Shown here: piece after piece, positions 1 through 12,371 of the stretch
Layout: each line of letters starts with the position of its first letter
Position numbering within the stretch: position 1 is the stretch's first letter
NCBI GenBank assembly: GCA_014904845.1
Contig: MU119289.1
Location: forward strand, 1 to 64,000
DNA: 64,000 nt
From: Acephala macrosclerotiorum
Taxonomy: Eukaryota; Ascomycota; Leotiomycetes; Helotiales; Mollisiaceae
Direction: 5' to 3'
Made by a program: the position numbers and the translations under genes
The notes under the pieces: generated by a model
What the model was told of the DNA's origin: nothing
What the model saw: only the letters and a program-made list of their open reading frames with translations
The model's database searches: none

Positions 1-92
1 AACCCTAACCCTAACCCTAACCCTAACCCTAACCCTAACCCTAACCCTAACCCTAACCCTAACCCTAACCCTAACCCTAACCCTAACCCTAA
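1..92. repeat. Telomere repeat tract
   Basis: Fifteen perfect AACCCT units run from base 1, followed by AA. This is the C-rich strand of the TTAGGG telomere read from the chromosome tip, so the window starts at a true chromosome end. The tract passes directly into a truncated helicase relic with no other sequence between. Confidence 0.98.
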
Positions 93-1654
93 AAATCGAA
101 GATTTGCGACATTTGTAATTCTACCTCGCGATATTCCATCGTTTGCTCGTTTAAGAACTACCGAGTTTAGTGTTTTGCAATAGCAACTTTTTCAATTTTG
201 AACAAATACAATTGCCACTGTAGAATATGGCCAAATGGCGTCTCAATTAACTACTAAAAGAACTTTTTGCAGATCTTAGCGAGAAAAACGAAGATTTGAT
301 CTTTGTCGTTTTACTTCTAGAAACAAGTATAGTCAAAGAGCACGAGTTGAGCAGTCCAAGTCAAAGTTGACAGGTGACTGTTGAAATTCCCCGGCTCTTT
401 TTACAATTCTCTGCCCTTCTTGCGGACTTTTCTATTGAGCATGGCGCAGAAACTCAAGACGAGTGATTTGAATGGCACGCTGCCAATAGTCTAGCAAATC
501 AGCGTCAAGTACAATCGCCGAATGGCATACTTAAGAGTTAGCTCCGCCTTTTCCTCTTTATCCTTTAGAGCCAAGGTCTCTATGATCTCGTCCATAGTTT
601 GAATTTGCTGGGCAGTTGACTGGATGATATCCCCAGGCAGCACTTGGTCTGACTGAGCCCGCGTAAAATGACCGTTTTCACAATATACTACGCGATAATA
701 GTATACTAACAACTGCTTTATAGTAGTGAAATAAGTGATTAGAGTCGACGCGTTCTTGAAATATCGGAACTCGTTTGCCTTGCTTGATGCCCTAGCATAG
801 AATTCGTTCAAGATATTGGCGCGCTGCTAGGTCATTTTTCGGTCTGGCGAAATGTCGCTACATAACCGGTACGCATCTCTCAAGACAGCCTCAGTTGCAA
901 CTAAGATTCGGACGAGGCTAGGATCCTCGGCATTCTCACTACTCGCATCAAGCTCTTTCTTCGGTGGTAGCTTGTACGAGCTCCAGATCTTCTCGTTTTT
1001 CAGCGTAATCGTGTGATATGGAAACGCCATCCGCTCGAGCCATAGAACTCTCTCCGACCTAGAATCGCCGAAATCATGGACAATACTAGTTTGCTTTTCA
1101 ATGTCCCCTTTTACATCCTTATAATCCTTCTCTAGCTTCTCAAACAACTCTTTCTCAGATTGTATCGAGAGAATAGAATCATTGGTTTACTCAGATACCT
1201 TTTTTTTCTCTTTATCGTCTGTTACTACAAAGTAATCGATTCGTTCAAACGCGGTGAAATATGTTTGAAGCTTGATTGGCCTTTATAACGCGCATGACTT
1301 ATAAATAGTAGTTTTGATCTTATGCGCTTGAAGCATATGCTTTTTCATTTCTCGAAAATACCGGGTTTGATACTCGCAATCTAACTGTAGACAGTAAAAC
1401 TCATCATATACTGCTAGGTGCTTAATCACTTGACATTTATTTTCAATTCGAGGCTTGTACTGCTTGAGCTCTTCGAGCGTTTTTAGACTATAGGTACTGA
1501 GCAACTCAAGGGTCGTTTTGAGCTCTTGCTCTAAAAGTCGGTGTGGTTCTGCTCGCAAGTGATATTCTTGACTTCGATGGCCTAGAACAATGCAAGAATG
1601 ACAGGTATAACATACGACTACTCGGTGGATCGAATTATAGGAAAAGAAGCTCAT
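93..1654 (-). pseudogene. Telomere-linked helicase relic, copy A (OrsD-type N-terminal part, cut by telomere)
   Basis: This reads towards the telomere from an ATG at 1654. The first ~120 residues resemble the OrsD/DUF3505 domain found at the N-terminus of fungal telomere-linked RecQ helicases: a CYTCHSCIV motif, then YDEFYCLQLDCEY with a following Cys/His finger ending KKHMLQAH. The frame continues through about 1150, 830 and 490 with isolated stop codons (about 1283, 1186 and 832), all TAA or TAG, mostly explicable by C-to-T change at Gln codons. Below about 450 the frame shifts several times, but helicase-family-like sequence continues to the first telomere unit. The 3' part, including the helicase domain, is missing. 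Family assignment is from remembered family patterns; the breaks are seen directly. Confidence 0.75.
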
Positions 1655-1999
1655 CGTAAATGTGTTGAGAGAAGTAAGAGAGGTATAAGGAAAGTGGTGT
1701 CTGACCCGAATGGTGTCTGAACCGAATGCTGCTTAGTCATCGGGTCACGGGCCAATCCGCACCCCGCGATTCTGGTGTTTGACTCAAACAGCGCCCTCGC
1801 ATAGGAGGTAGAACTGGAACTCAACCCACTCTCCTGAATTGATCTAGTCTATCGCAAACCCCTGATCAAAACTCACAGTACTACTTTGTAAATATACTGG
1901 AAATGAACTGAGAAATGGACCATTGCTACTATCAAATCCGTCGCTGGGAATATCGCAAAATCGAATACTACTAGATAGAATATCGATAGCACTATTTAT
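1655..1999. other. Spacer between the two helicase relics
   Basis: This stretch is less AT-rich than copy B and holds no convincing reading frame. It may contain the decayed 3' end of copy B plus the promoter of copy A. Two nearby copies of a GGTGTCTGA-like word occur around 1695-1715. Confidence 0.4.
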
Positions 2000-4900
2000 T
2001 AATCGGTCTTGCTTCTCTTACTCTCTTTAGATATATGCTTACTACTGGGCTTTCGATTCGTCTATCATAGTATCACTTGCCTGACACACATTACAATGCT
2101 CTTTCCCGTCCTCGTACTTCACTCGATCAATCCTCCTATTCATCTCGTGATCCAAATAAATCCGTCGATATTTGACACTACTTACAAATCGCTCAATTTT
2201 GTACTTCTCAATCTACTTCTTTTTTTTCGCCGTTATAATAATGTGAAATTTAACTGCTTACCACTATATTTACTCATATAACTTTTGCAATACCTCTTGT
2301 TTTCCAACGAATATCAAAATAATAGTTTTACTCCTCTTTCTATCTCGATCGACTCGACCACTCTCTTGACCATAACTCCACAATTGATAAATAGACCCAA
2401 TGTAAACTACAACTCGAACATTCGATTAATCAATATTTAATTCAAATGCGTTAATAGCAACTACAACACGTTCATTTGCACTCTCCCACGCCTTTCAAAT
2501 CTCATCTTTGACGATTGTATTACTCACGTCTCAATAATATGTGTAACAATCCAATACACTATTTACCTTTTAAATAGTAACGATACTGTTACTATATATA
2601 ATAATCTTAACTAATACGAAATATTCTTCCAATTTCTACTTTACCAATCTACAAACGACTGCAATATTCTCTCTTCCAAACTTATTCTCCTCGTACTCTA
2701 CCACGGAATACGCAATATTAAAACGGTTGATAAAAGCTCGAAACATGTAAACATCTTCGATTCAAATCTTTATAATATTTATAAATTCTAACTCGGCATA
2801 TAATAGCAATATAATCGTCAAATAAATCATCTATACTCCCCTTTTTACCAACTCGCTTAATTGCTACATCTTGGACCGGAACTCGACTGTACTGTCCAAT
2901 ACCGTATAACACTTATCAAACACGAACCGATCCAATTAATATAACTTTTGTAACCGGTTTAAAAACGTCTCAAATATTTTACTAATCGCTGACTCGAGCG
3001 TGACGATAACAATCTGACTAAAGAAATAGCAATGTCGAGAATCCCATTTTACACATAAAATCCCGATTTACTGACATCTTTCCACTATATACTCTTGCAA
3101 TGAAACCAATGAACTGATAATAATAGTAGTACCGAAATTTATATTCTTAACTGGCAATTGAAACAATAACGTTTTTCCAACCCCGGTTTCTATTACGACT
3201 ACAATAAAGCTTTAGTATTTCATGATAGCTTCTAATACGAGCTTTTGCAACCCACGAAATCGTGTTTCACTCTTTAATATCTATTCTAATTCTCGATAAA
3301 TATCAACGCTTTGTAATCGCTTTCACCGGACTAATTACGCGTTTTGCATCTTTTTTTCATACACTTACCGTTTTCTCTTGACTCTTCTATTTATCCCAAC
3401 CCCTTGATATACTGACGAAAACCTCAAAAAACAATACTATACGTGACTAATACGACGAAACTTCTTACGGCGATTAATAATAAAATTGTCGCCTTTTATC
3501 AACTCTCGAGTATAAATCATACTTACAATATAAGTCCCATAGTCGACTTACAAATCCTATGGATCGTCCCCATCGACATTATCCTCGTTCCAACTTTCAC
3601 TCTTTTCTAACTTGCTTTTCTTTTTCTCAAATCGGTTTTCTCGACAATACCACCGGGATATAGCAATAGTAATCTGGCGATAACTACTAATATTCAACCC
3701 GTCGACCTTTATCCACCTCACGACGATTTACTTCAAAATGTTCCGCACTCGCTCTAATATCCACGCACGAAATTGCCACTGCGCCAACAACCTCCATTGA
3801 CTCTTCTACTCCTCGTTCCGATTCTCGTCTTCCGATTCCGCTCCCTCTCTCTCCTTGGCCCTCTCCTTCGAAATCTCACTTTCCTTCTACTGCCTCCACT
3901 TAAATCCCGTCCACTGCCAGTACTCCTTCTTCTAATTATCTCCCCACAAAAATGGACTACTACTCGGTATCCTCGTCATCTGAAACTGTAACTTCTCCCA
4001 AAACGACAAAACCAACTACAAATAATACACTAATAACTCCCCCATCTCCCGTAGCAAATACTAGTAAATAATCTTAATATTTCTACTACTTTAATACTTT
4101 TTATAGTACATAACTACGAACGCAATTAATTTCTTTTCAATGAAAATATTTCTCACTTTTCCATATACTGTATTCTTCTATCGCATCTTTAACAATTCCA
4201 GTACTCTGACTAACTATCCACCGCACAAATACATCAAAACCCATAATAATTCCTGAAACCGCTTCACGTAACGCTAGTATACGACTACGACTTCTCTTTT
4301 CAATTTCTTCGTATCCATAAACTGCTCTCTCAACGGCTCTTCCTTATACATCCGCTCGTACAACCACCACTACTTACACGCTGCAAACTGGTTCCGCTCG
4401 TCGTCTAAAAACGACCATTCAATCTTCGTCTCGAACGATTGGTTTACCATCTTATTCCAATAAATTGGCGATACTTGCTTCCCATTCACCTCTCCATCGC
4501 TACTCCTCTTCACTACCATCAACTTCTCAAACAACTCCTCTCATACTTCCTAAACCAATTTATAAATCATTCCTCGAAACCGGTCCATACTAAACCAAAT
4601 CTTGGGATATAAAACGTCGTCCCCAATCCACTAAATCTTCCCCTCCGCGATAGTAGTATACCGAATCTTGAAATCGTACGACCGGCTGCAGTATAATTAC
4701 TGTATAGACTTAAAATCCTTACCGTCGTAAGCCATAGTCATAAACGCGTAAATCAACCGCCGTATTAACACGTAATAACTGTCTGCTTTATCCCGGGCTT
4801 TTTTTGTACTCAAACTACGTTTTTCGTATTGTACAATAGATTCCCGTCGCCGCTCGTACGCCTTTCGAATTACTATCAACCGGGTCAATTTGATCACGAT

Positions 4901-6175
4901 CGAATATTTGGACGTGTAATCCTCTGCATTCAACTACTCGTCGTTTTCCTGCATCCCTAACACGACCAACCCACTAATCAACACGCTCTTGTACTCGTTG
5001 TCTTGCAATAGCTGGTTTAACAACGCTATCTATAACCGCAAAATCTACCGCTAAATCCGATCTATCTATTCAATCTCTTCGTCCGACTCTTTTACTGCTT
5101 TCTCTTCTCCACTTTCTAAATCTCTCTACTTCTTCTTCCACCTCACAAATTTCTCAACGTTCATTTATACGTTCTCAATATACATTTATTGCCTCTTTAT
5201 CAACTCATATTCTAATCGCTTTTCTAGATCGACGCTTTTAAACCGGAAAATATAACGTAATAATTGCTTACAAATTTTTGTATACGCCTTTACGATAGTA
5301 ATATCCATCCAACTATCAAACGATATCCGAACGTTTTTATCTACCTTTTTCCGATTCGTCTCAAACAACGCCTCTAACTTCACCACCGATCGAATACAAT
5401 AGTATTGTGCGTCCTAAATCAACCAATCAAACGCCTTATATAACACTTCCAACTCGAGCTTATTGTTCTTAACGGAAGCAACCAATTCTCGCAATTCCTT
5501 TCGATCAAACGCTTTTAAATGCTCAACTCACTTTACGCGACACAACCATAGATTTGACTCTCGAGTTTTTTCCGATTCAGTAATCTGGCGGCGTACTTCC
5601 TTTTCTGCTTGTTGCATGATTTGCTTCAACGCCGTCTTGGCCGCATTTAAATCAACGTCTTCGGACGATATAACTAGACTGGATTCCTTTGCTCGAATCT
5701 CGAAATACTGGACTCCGGGACCGCGGACGAAAAAATGCTGGCAATATACTCCGATTCTCCATAGAATTTGCACTTCCCGTTCTACTTCTAGTCGACTTTT
5801 CTTTTGCGAGTTCTTCCATTGATATACGTGACGACAATACTCTTAGATCTTTTGTATTTGACACGCGATAAACACGCATGGACTACTATACTGATCTTTC
5901 AATTGACATTGTAACTCGTCTTTCCTGGGTTCTTGTAATGTGGGGATAGAGGGGTTACTTACCAGCGGAAACACTAAATGGTTCAACTCTACTCTTTTGG
6001 TTTTCAAACCCCGAATAGCTTGAATTTCTTGAATAATACGTTCTCGATCGACTTTGACGACCTTATACTTCCTTTCGTCCTTCAAATAGACATCTATATG
6101 ACTGGATAACACGGCATACTTGCATTCGAAACACACGATAACTCCCTGTGCTGAGAAATGTACAAACGATTCCAT
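2000..6175 (-). pseudogene. Telomere-linked RecQ-like helicase relic, copy B (RIP-decayed)
   Basis: An ATG at 6175 begins an OrsD-type segment (VIVCFECKYAVL), followed by GVYCQHFF around 5740 and DYTSKYSIVIKL around 4920. Helicase motifs are readable in broken frames: Walker A as IETGVGKT near 3170-3195, the DECH box degraded to DKCY at about 2905-2917, and motif V/VI as YGQESGRVDRD near 2345-2385, with AFELNID upstream of it. Order and spacing match an intact OrsD-RecQ helicase of roughly 1,300 or more residues. Dozens of TAA/TAG stops and an AT-rich composition point to RIP. The 3' end is uncertain; it may extend into 1655-2000. These subtelomeric Y'-like genes are thought to spread between chromosome ends. 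Confidence 0.8.
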
Positions 6176-8890
6176 AATGTGAGTATATATTAATCAACTT
6201 AATCCTCTGATTAGAAATCTTTGAAATTCTCGCGTCTTTCTAACTACTCTACACGTCTCCTTACTTGACGCGTTCTAAATCCATGCTCTGAACCCATGCG
6301 CGTAAAATAGCCGGTCGTAATTTCCGATTTTATGCTTTTGTGCTTTTATACTCACTTTATGCTTGAGATTATTATTTGAGCTGACTTGGTCTGTGCATCT
6401 ACTTCTCCCATCAAAAATCAACGACGACCACTGTCTCCTCGTAAAACTCACCTTATAATGGGGTTCTAGTGGAAATCTCGACGGGGTTAGTATCGCATAT
6501 GCCGGGCCCAACTCATACTCGAGTTTGAGCCGCATTCGAGCTTATTTGAGCGTAACCCTAATAAATCAATTTAGCTAAATCAACTTGACCCTCTCGTCAA
6601 ATCCACGCTAATAAGTTATATGGAGAAATAAACCCACTTGACTCCAAGTTGGTTTTCTCAGCTTGGATAGGAAACATTCCAAATCGAAAAGCTCACCTAG
6701 TAATTGGAAATTTCAATCCCTAGACAAGCTGCCCCGTCTCCCCCTCGCTGCTACTTTATCGAGTCGTGCTGGATGATAATTTGATCCAGTTTCATGGATT
6801 GAAAGCCTGGAATGAGTCCTGGGCTGGTGATGGACGAACTGAGATGAATCTTGGTTGAAACCAAGGCAAACTGCTGTTTAAAGTGCACTATTATATCTAT
6901 AACCGTTCTCAAATGATTTGGAAGTCATCGGATGTCGATTTGGCGCTGTCGCATATGAATTTTGGACTTCCGTGGTCTCGAGGAGAACAAGATACCTGGA
7001 CCTGAAGGCCAGATCCTTGAACATTAAATAATCAACCGAGCAGTAGTTTTCATGACTATTCTATACTTATGCTATCATCTCAAGAAGTCGAGCAAGATTT
7101 GTGGTTGAGAAATGCAGCGGGGTACCTGACAGAATGGGTCGCTGTCTGGTTGGCTTGATGTTTGCATTCAGTTATCACTTTGAAAGCCAATAACCTGAGC
7201 ATTTAGGTGTTCTCCCGAGTGGTTTGGAAGTTGGTTGAAGTCCTGCTTTATGCACTCCTAGAGTAAAGAGGATGGCATGCAATTAACACATTCAGACTCG
7301 ACGCGTCTTTTCTATCGCCTTCTTACATCTCTCTCAAACCGACGGCTTATCCGAGGATGCTATGACCACTGTATGTATTTTGATATTTGCTTTGAGTATT
7401 TTCATCAAAACGTCGTGGAATGGTTGAGGAGAAGGTAGCAATATGACCTGAGACATTCTACATAACATTTTCCCTCCCGTATAGCATTCCATCTTAAAGG
7501 GTTGATGGTTTTGCGATCTTATGATACTATTACATATCAACACTTAATTGGAAGATATCTTGATAATCGATTGTTGAGGAATCACCAGGGTGTATCGCGG
7601 CCTAAGCCTACCGGGTTTGACCAGATTTCCATCCCCGTACTGTAGTCTTCTATTTGAAATCAGTCATTTGAAGATAATATATTTATACTAAATGTCTGCG
7701 GTCCTTTTAAGGACTTTCTATAGTATAGTCGTTGAGCAATTGAAGAGAGGGGATAATGTTTATGCATTTCGAGTTTGATCAAATTTCCGTTCCCGCATTT
7801 TATTTTTGGTTACGAGACTTCTTATTTAAGAATCCTAGAGGCCTATTGCATGATTTGGATTGATACGAAGGTTGAGTATAAACTGGTCGCTGAGGAATTG
7901 GGAAGTGGAGATCAAGGTCCAAGTCAACCTACGTTTGAACTAACTACCGTCCCTTCCTCGCGATTTCAATCGCAATTCTTATTCATCGGGGGTATTATAG
8001 CTGATTTGCACTTCGTGGATGATTTTGGAGACCGTCTACGGTGGGATACTTGAGCCATCGATAGGAGAGTCTAGAGTTCAACCCAATATGCGTTTGATCT
8101 AATTCTTGTTTTTATGTTCCGATCAGATGCATTACCGTTAACGCTTTCCATTTAGTATATCTTGGATAGTTTGAGATACTTGTCCATGAGAGAATTTGAG
8201 ATTTGGAATCTTGAAAATTGGAACATGCTGCCTTTTCCCTTTGGGATTGAACCAATGAACGAGATGGTTTGCAGATTATTATACAATTGAATCTATTGCA
8301 AGCATAGAGCTCCAAAGCAGAACCTACGAAGGTTTGAATCGAGAATGTTCGATGAATCCATGTTGTTGAAGGTAGTACGCCGCCATGGCACTCACATAAT
8401 TGGGCGTGTTGGCTCTCTATATCAAGCCGGAGTGAAGCTCCTTCCTCAATCTGCGACTGTTGCATCCGATGCCGCTGGAAGCCTCATGCTACGATGAGCT
8501 TCATTCACAAGACATCCACGCCTTTAATTGAATGATAGCATGAATGAGCAATTTTTGACCAGCCCCCTAAATATTCTAAAGCGCGAATGACATTGTGACA
8601 TCATCCTCGAGGTCATTGAATTGTGCAAGAGCTGAATGAGCGCAAATAAAACAGCTCCATAGCGGGATGTAGAATGTGCGAAGGCTCTGAAAACAGCTCA
8701 AAACATAAACGCGCGAGATTTTGTGCCTCAAAATCTCCTACCCAACGCGTCAAAAAGATGTCATATTTACAGGAAGGTATTTCGAGCATGCATCGTAATA
8801 CATTTAGAGCAAGTTAGACTGAGCTGAGCTCGCGATCCGCTGTCGCAACGTCGAGATGCTCGGGGGAAAGATTATGTTCCCCTAGGAAGT
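6176..8890. other. Gene-free subtelomeric sequence
   Basis: About 2.7 kb of mixed composition holds only short frames with no recognisable protein similarity on either strand. It lies directly upstream of the copy B start and presumably includes that gene's former promoter. The middle holds degenerate tandem repeats listed separately. Confidence 0.6.
7540..8130. repeat. Degenerate ~160-bp tandem repeats
   Basis: A word close to GTTTGATCAAATTTCC recurs at about 7613, 7773, 7936 and 8092, spacings of 156-164 bases. A second word, close to GTTGAGGAATTG, precedes it each time at a roughly constant distance (about 7573, 7730, 7890 and 8050). Copies are strongly diverged. This looks like an old subtelomeric tandem array of about four units. 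It was seen by eye, without alignment. Confidence 0.45.
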
Positions 8891-9756
8891 GGATAGATCA
8901 AGGGGAGCGACGAGGTGTGGAAGGCGACGCGAATATTTGAAACTTTAAGATGTTCTCATGTACTCTGAGCTTCATCATCTGAAAGGGAGGTGTGCCTGCC
9001 GGTTTTGGTGCTGCGGGATTACTGTACAGCTTCGGAGCTAGCGCAAAGCGCCTCATTTCCCTTTCTGTCTCCCTCTTCCTCCTCCATTTTATTTCATCTT
9101 CTTCCATCATCCATCCATCCACCGATTTCATCGCCATCAAAAAATCGTTCAATATCATCATCTCGTCGTCGATGCCATCCGTTGCTCTCATCTACACAAA
9201 ACCAACTCAGATACCTTCCCCTATACCGCTAGTAAGTGCACCAACATTCTAGAGCGAGTTCTAGCTGACTTCTTGTGTATAAGTCGAATCAGCGAAGGTT
9301 TTAAACCAATACGTCTGATCAATTAAAGAGGATTACATTCAGTTAAAAGGGAGTTGCTTTGCTTGCATTATTTATTGTAAGGTTTCGAAAAATGATTTGA
9401 ATATTTGATTTTCGCGGTATAATAGTCTTCGATAATAAAACTCTTTTTAAAGTCGAATTTGAAAAATATTCTTCGAAGTTCGATTATAAATACCGCGTAT
9501 AATTGTTTATAATCGAGAATTTTAGTATTTTAAAACTTATTTATTAAAAGTTTATTATTAATACTTTATTATCTAATTTGCCGTCAAAAAAAAAAAAAAA
9601 ATTGCGATTTGGTAGTCCATGGCAACTCGTTAATACCGTTGGCACCGTTAATACGTGCTTAGTATATTTATTTTTCTCTCGATGGTAGAATTTCAACGGT
9701 TATTTAAAACCCTAATTTGTACTACGCTTATAAATGGTTTTATTAACCCATTAATA
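8891..9756. other. Intergenic segment with AT-rich, RIP-like island
   Basis: The stretch 8900-9260 has overlapping open frames on both strands, none recognisable; a GTAAGT splice-donor-like site lies near 9234. From about 9270 to 9756 the base composition falls sharply to AT-rich, RIP-like DNA with a 16-base A run near 9585. An inverted pair CGCGGTAT (9413-9420) and ATACCGCG (9490-9497) suggests a small degraded mobile element, but I cannot place its ends. Confidence 0.4.
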
Positions 9757-10985
9757 TCAACCTATATTATCTTGGTCAATAAACAACTTGACTAAAGCAA
9801 CAATCGTTTCAGCGGCCAGCTTCCGATGTTCTGGAACTTCGAGATCAAAATCCCTTGACCGATGAATTATAAGATGTGGAAGCTCTGGCGGTGGTGTTTT
9901 GGAGTAGATGTAAGTCATGTATTTGGGTGAGAAATCGGCGTGAAGAAAGACGATGGTTGCTTGGTGTATTGAGATTAAGAAGCGGCTAAGAGTGATTAGA
10001 TAGACCGAGATGACGGGAGGTGAGGCAAAGCTTACCATCGATCTCTGTTGTCCAAATCCTCGTGTTCTCCACTTTCAACTATAGACATCACCGACCCAAG
10101 CATCTCACATACCTGCTGCGCAATTACCCGATCGGAAACGGTCCCCTTTCCCAAAGCATCAGCTTGCGTATACCGAGATTTCGCTTCTAAGCTAGACAAG
10201 AATGACTCATTCGTTGACCATTTGAGAGTAAAAGTGTTTCGTTTACGCTGGATGATTGAGCCATCGTCTTGACAAGTACAGGATATGTTCAAGGACTGAA
10301 GCTTGAATGCCTTCGGAGCTCTGGAGAACTCGATGCGGGAGTTCGGTGAGGTCTGGCCTGACAGACGGTCGAGCACAGATGAGATGAATTGTGCCGCTAG
10401 ATCTGCGGAGATTGCTTCGTGTTTAGTGCGGTCAAGCTGAATATCATAGTCCCACCCACTCTCGGAGTGAGGCGTGAAAGGAGATGATGTAGCGTGGCGT
10501 GCGCGGTCCCCTTCTGTCGCGACGCTGGCTGGAGATGAAAGTCCCTGGCCTGTATCATACTCTGGTCGATTGATAGGCTTGCGATCTCTTTGTGGGCGGT
10601 CATTCGCGGCGCTGGTGAGATTTGGCAAGCGTGACACATCGGCCAATGCAACGTAGAAAGAGTCGAAGACGCCGCCATTTGCACGCAGTTCTGCGTGACT
10701 CATTTTGCTGATCTGCAAGGAGGATAGGTTTGTGAGATCTGCTACTTGGGCGGAGCAGGCGTCGACTATATTGCGGGCAATGTGCATGTAAGGCTCTAGA
10801 ATTGGCAGTGTATGGCAGGGTTGAACGACAGCGCGGAAGGCTTCGAGGTGCTGAACTGTCCAACTGCTGCCGCTTGCATTTCGAAGGGATGTCGCAAGCG
10901 TGTGTATAGTATTTGCTGCGTGATTTGGGAAACGGCGGTTGAAGTCATCGACCGTAGATGGATATGGTATTGCTGGCGAAGCCAT
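9757..10985 (-). CDS. Hypothetical protein, two exons
   Basis: Two exons, 10036-10985 and 9757-9985, flank a 50-bp intron with GTAAGC donor and TTAG acceptor. Together they make 1,179 bases, 392 residues and a stop, in frame. I chose the ATG at 10985 (MASPAIPYPS) over an upstream one. The N-terminal half is helical and polar; residues ~150-195 are low-complexity and charged. The C-terminal half has alternating hydrophobic pattern (SIHQATIVFLHADF across the splice) and ends in a predicted helix. I do not recognise the family. It is divergent from the next gene with about 250 bases between starts. It looks intact, with normal codon use and no RIP signs, so it marks the first healthy gene from the telomere. 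Confidence 0.75.
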
Positions 10986-11231
10986 AGAGAACAAGCTGGC
11001 TGTGAAGACGCCAGCGCAATGTACCAAGATTCTAGATTGTTAAGCGGATATAAGTGCCTCCGGCATAATAAATAGAAATCATGAATAAATCAAGATAGCA
11101 AGCATAAGGTGGCAGCCGCATTGTGTTGGGTCAAGGTGCGTCTCGGAATATCGTTTCTCCTCGGTCCGACCTGGCGGCCTGGCAACAAAAGGTCGCTCGC
11201 ATCGCGAAAAATCACAACACAACACCAAACC
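10986..11231. promoter_or_regulatory. Shared divergent promoter region
   Basis: A 246-base gap separates the start codons of two divergently transcribed, intact hypothetical genes. It must hold both promoters and 5' leaders. I see no diagnostic site beyond AT-rich patches near 11065-11100. Confidence 0.5.
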
Positions 11232-12371
11232 ATGCCTTCCCACCCTCAAAACTCTCGTTTTTCTCCCCCGAAAAGAGGGTCAATCCACGCGATTCTAGTT
11301 TCAAATCCTTCCAAGCGTTTGTATACCAACCCACTCGAATGGAAAGAACAATTAGAACACTTGAGCTGCGAGCTTCACCCCCCCGCACTGTCCCTCGACC
11401 ATAAAATCGTGGGTGACGAAGCTATGCAGAACGTTTTCCTTACTCATGGCTCAGAATGGAACGATATCCGGGGAGCTGTCATTGAGATCCAAGATTGTAG
11501 GAAGAGAAAGTCGAGAGATGAGCAAATGCGTAACCTTTTCGCGAAGCTATCCGCAGCGGCAACTGGATTACAACTACAAAGGTCTGCATCTCGTCTTCCA
11601 CCAACACAATGCTAGACCATAGCTAATTTCCACCTTTGTAGTGATTACGTACCATTTCAATACGATGGCCGTACTGTGGCAGAGATTCGTCTGCCCCTCG
11701 TTTTCTGCGATCAACAATCAACTCAGGATCTAGCGTGGGCATATATAGATGGAACTTGGTCTTCGGAGCAGCGATATAACTTCCACAGCCGTCGGAAAAG
11801 GTCATTTTCGTATGCCACGCGAGCGGTCCATGATGTCAAAGATCTCCCTCTCGACCCCCTCTACGTCGCCATCTTGATTGCTCTGGCTCAAAAGTCGAGA
11901 GGAACAAGACCACCTCGTGCATCCAAGACGCCGGAGAAGGTACGTCAGCGATTTACTAATCCAGCCTCGAGTTGCTGATATATTACCTTACAGGTCTCTC
12001 TTTTCGTCCCAGAACACACCGCAGGCACCAGCTCAACGGATAAGCAAAGCGATTCGAGCGGCATGCCTCAAGCTTTAATCACCAGCTTAAAGCAGTACAC
12101 TGCGACCATCACAGACGAGTATTTGCAGAAATTCGATGATCCCTATCACTTCCACGACAGTGCTCTGCATATTCACCAGGAATCGTTCCCTATCGATTTG
12201 CCGTCAACTATGTTCCAGGCAATACAAGCAGCTTCTCGTGCTCAGAATCTATCACTGGTTCCCTCGACTATAGGTAAGAAAAGAAAGGCGCTGGGCGATA
12301 TCACAGGGGTGGCCAATAAAATACAACGAACGAAAGGGGTCGAGGTGGATAGGAACAAAGGACGAGATTGA
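11232..12371 (+). CDS. Hypothetical protein, three exons
   Basis: Exons 11232-11581, 11642-11939 and 11994-12371 sum to 1,026 bases, giving 341 residues plus stop. Intron 1 (60 bp) has a weak GTCTGC donor but a clean GCTAAT branch and TAG end; intron 2 (54 bp) has GTACGT, ACTAAT and CAG. The protein starts MPSHPQNSRFSPPKRG, has a central region with several Trp residues (LAWAYIDGTWSSEQRY), and ends with a basic tail containing KKRKALGD, which could be a nuclear localisation signal. I do not recognise the family. Downstream sequence is decayed. The frame closes exactly only with both introns removed, which supports the model. Confidence 0.72.

Noticed and set aside
3773..3991. 72-codon Leu/Pro-rich plus-strand frame
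   Set aside because: It is an antisense artefact of AT-rich, RIP-mutated helicase copy B sequence.
9700..9720. AACCCTAA word as an interstitial telomere repeat (also near 6547)
   Set aside because: Only a single unit is present at each place, which is expected by chance.
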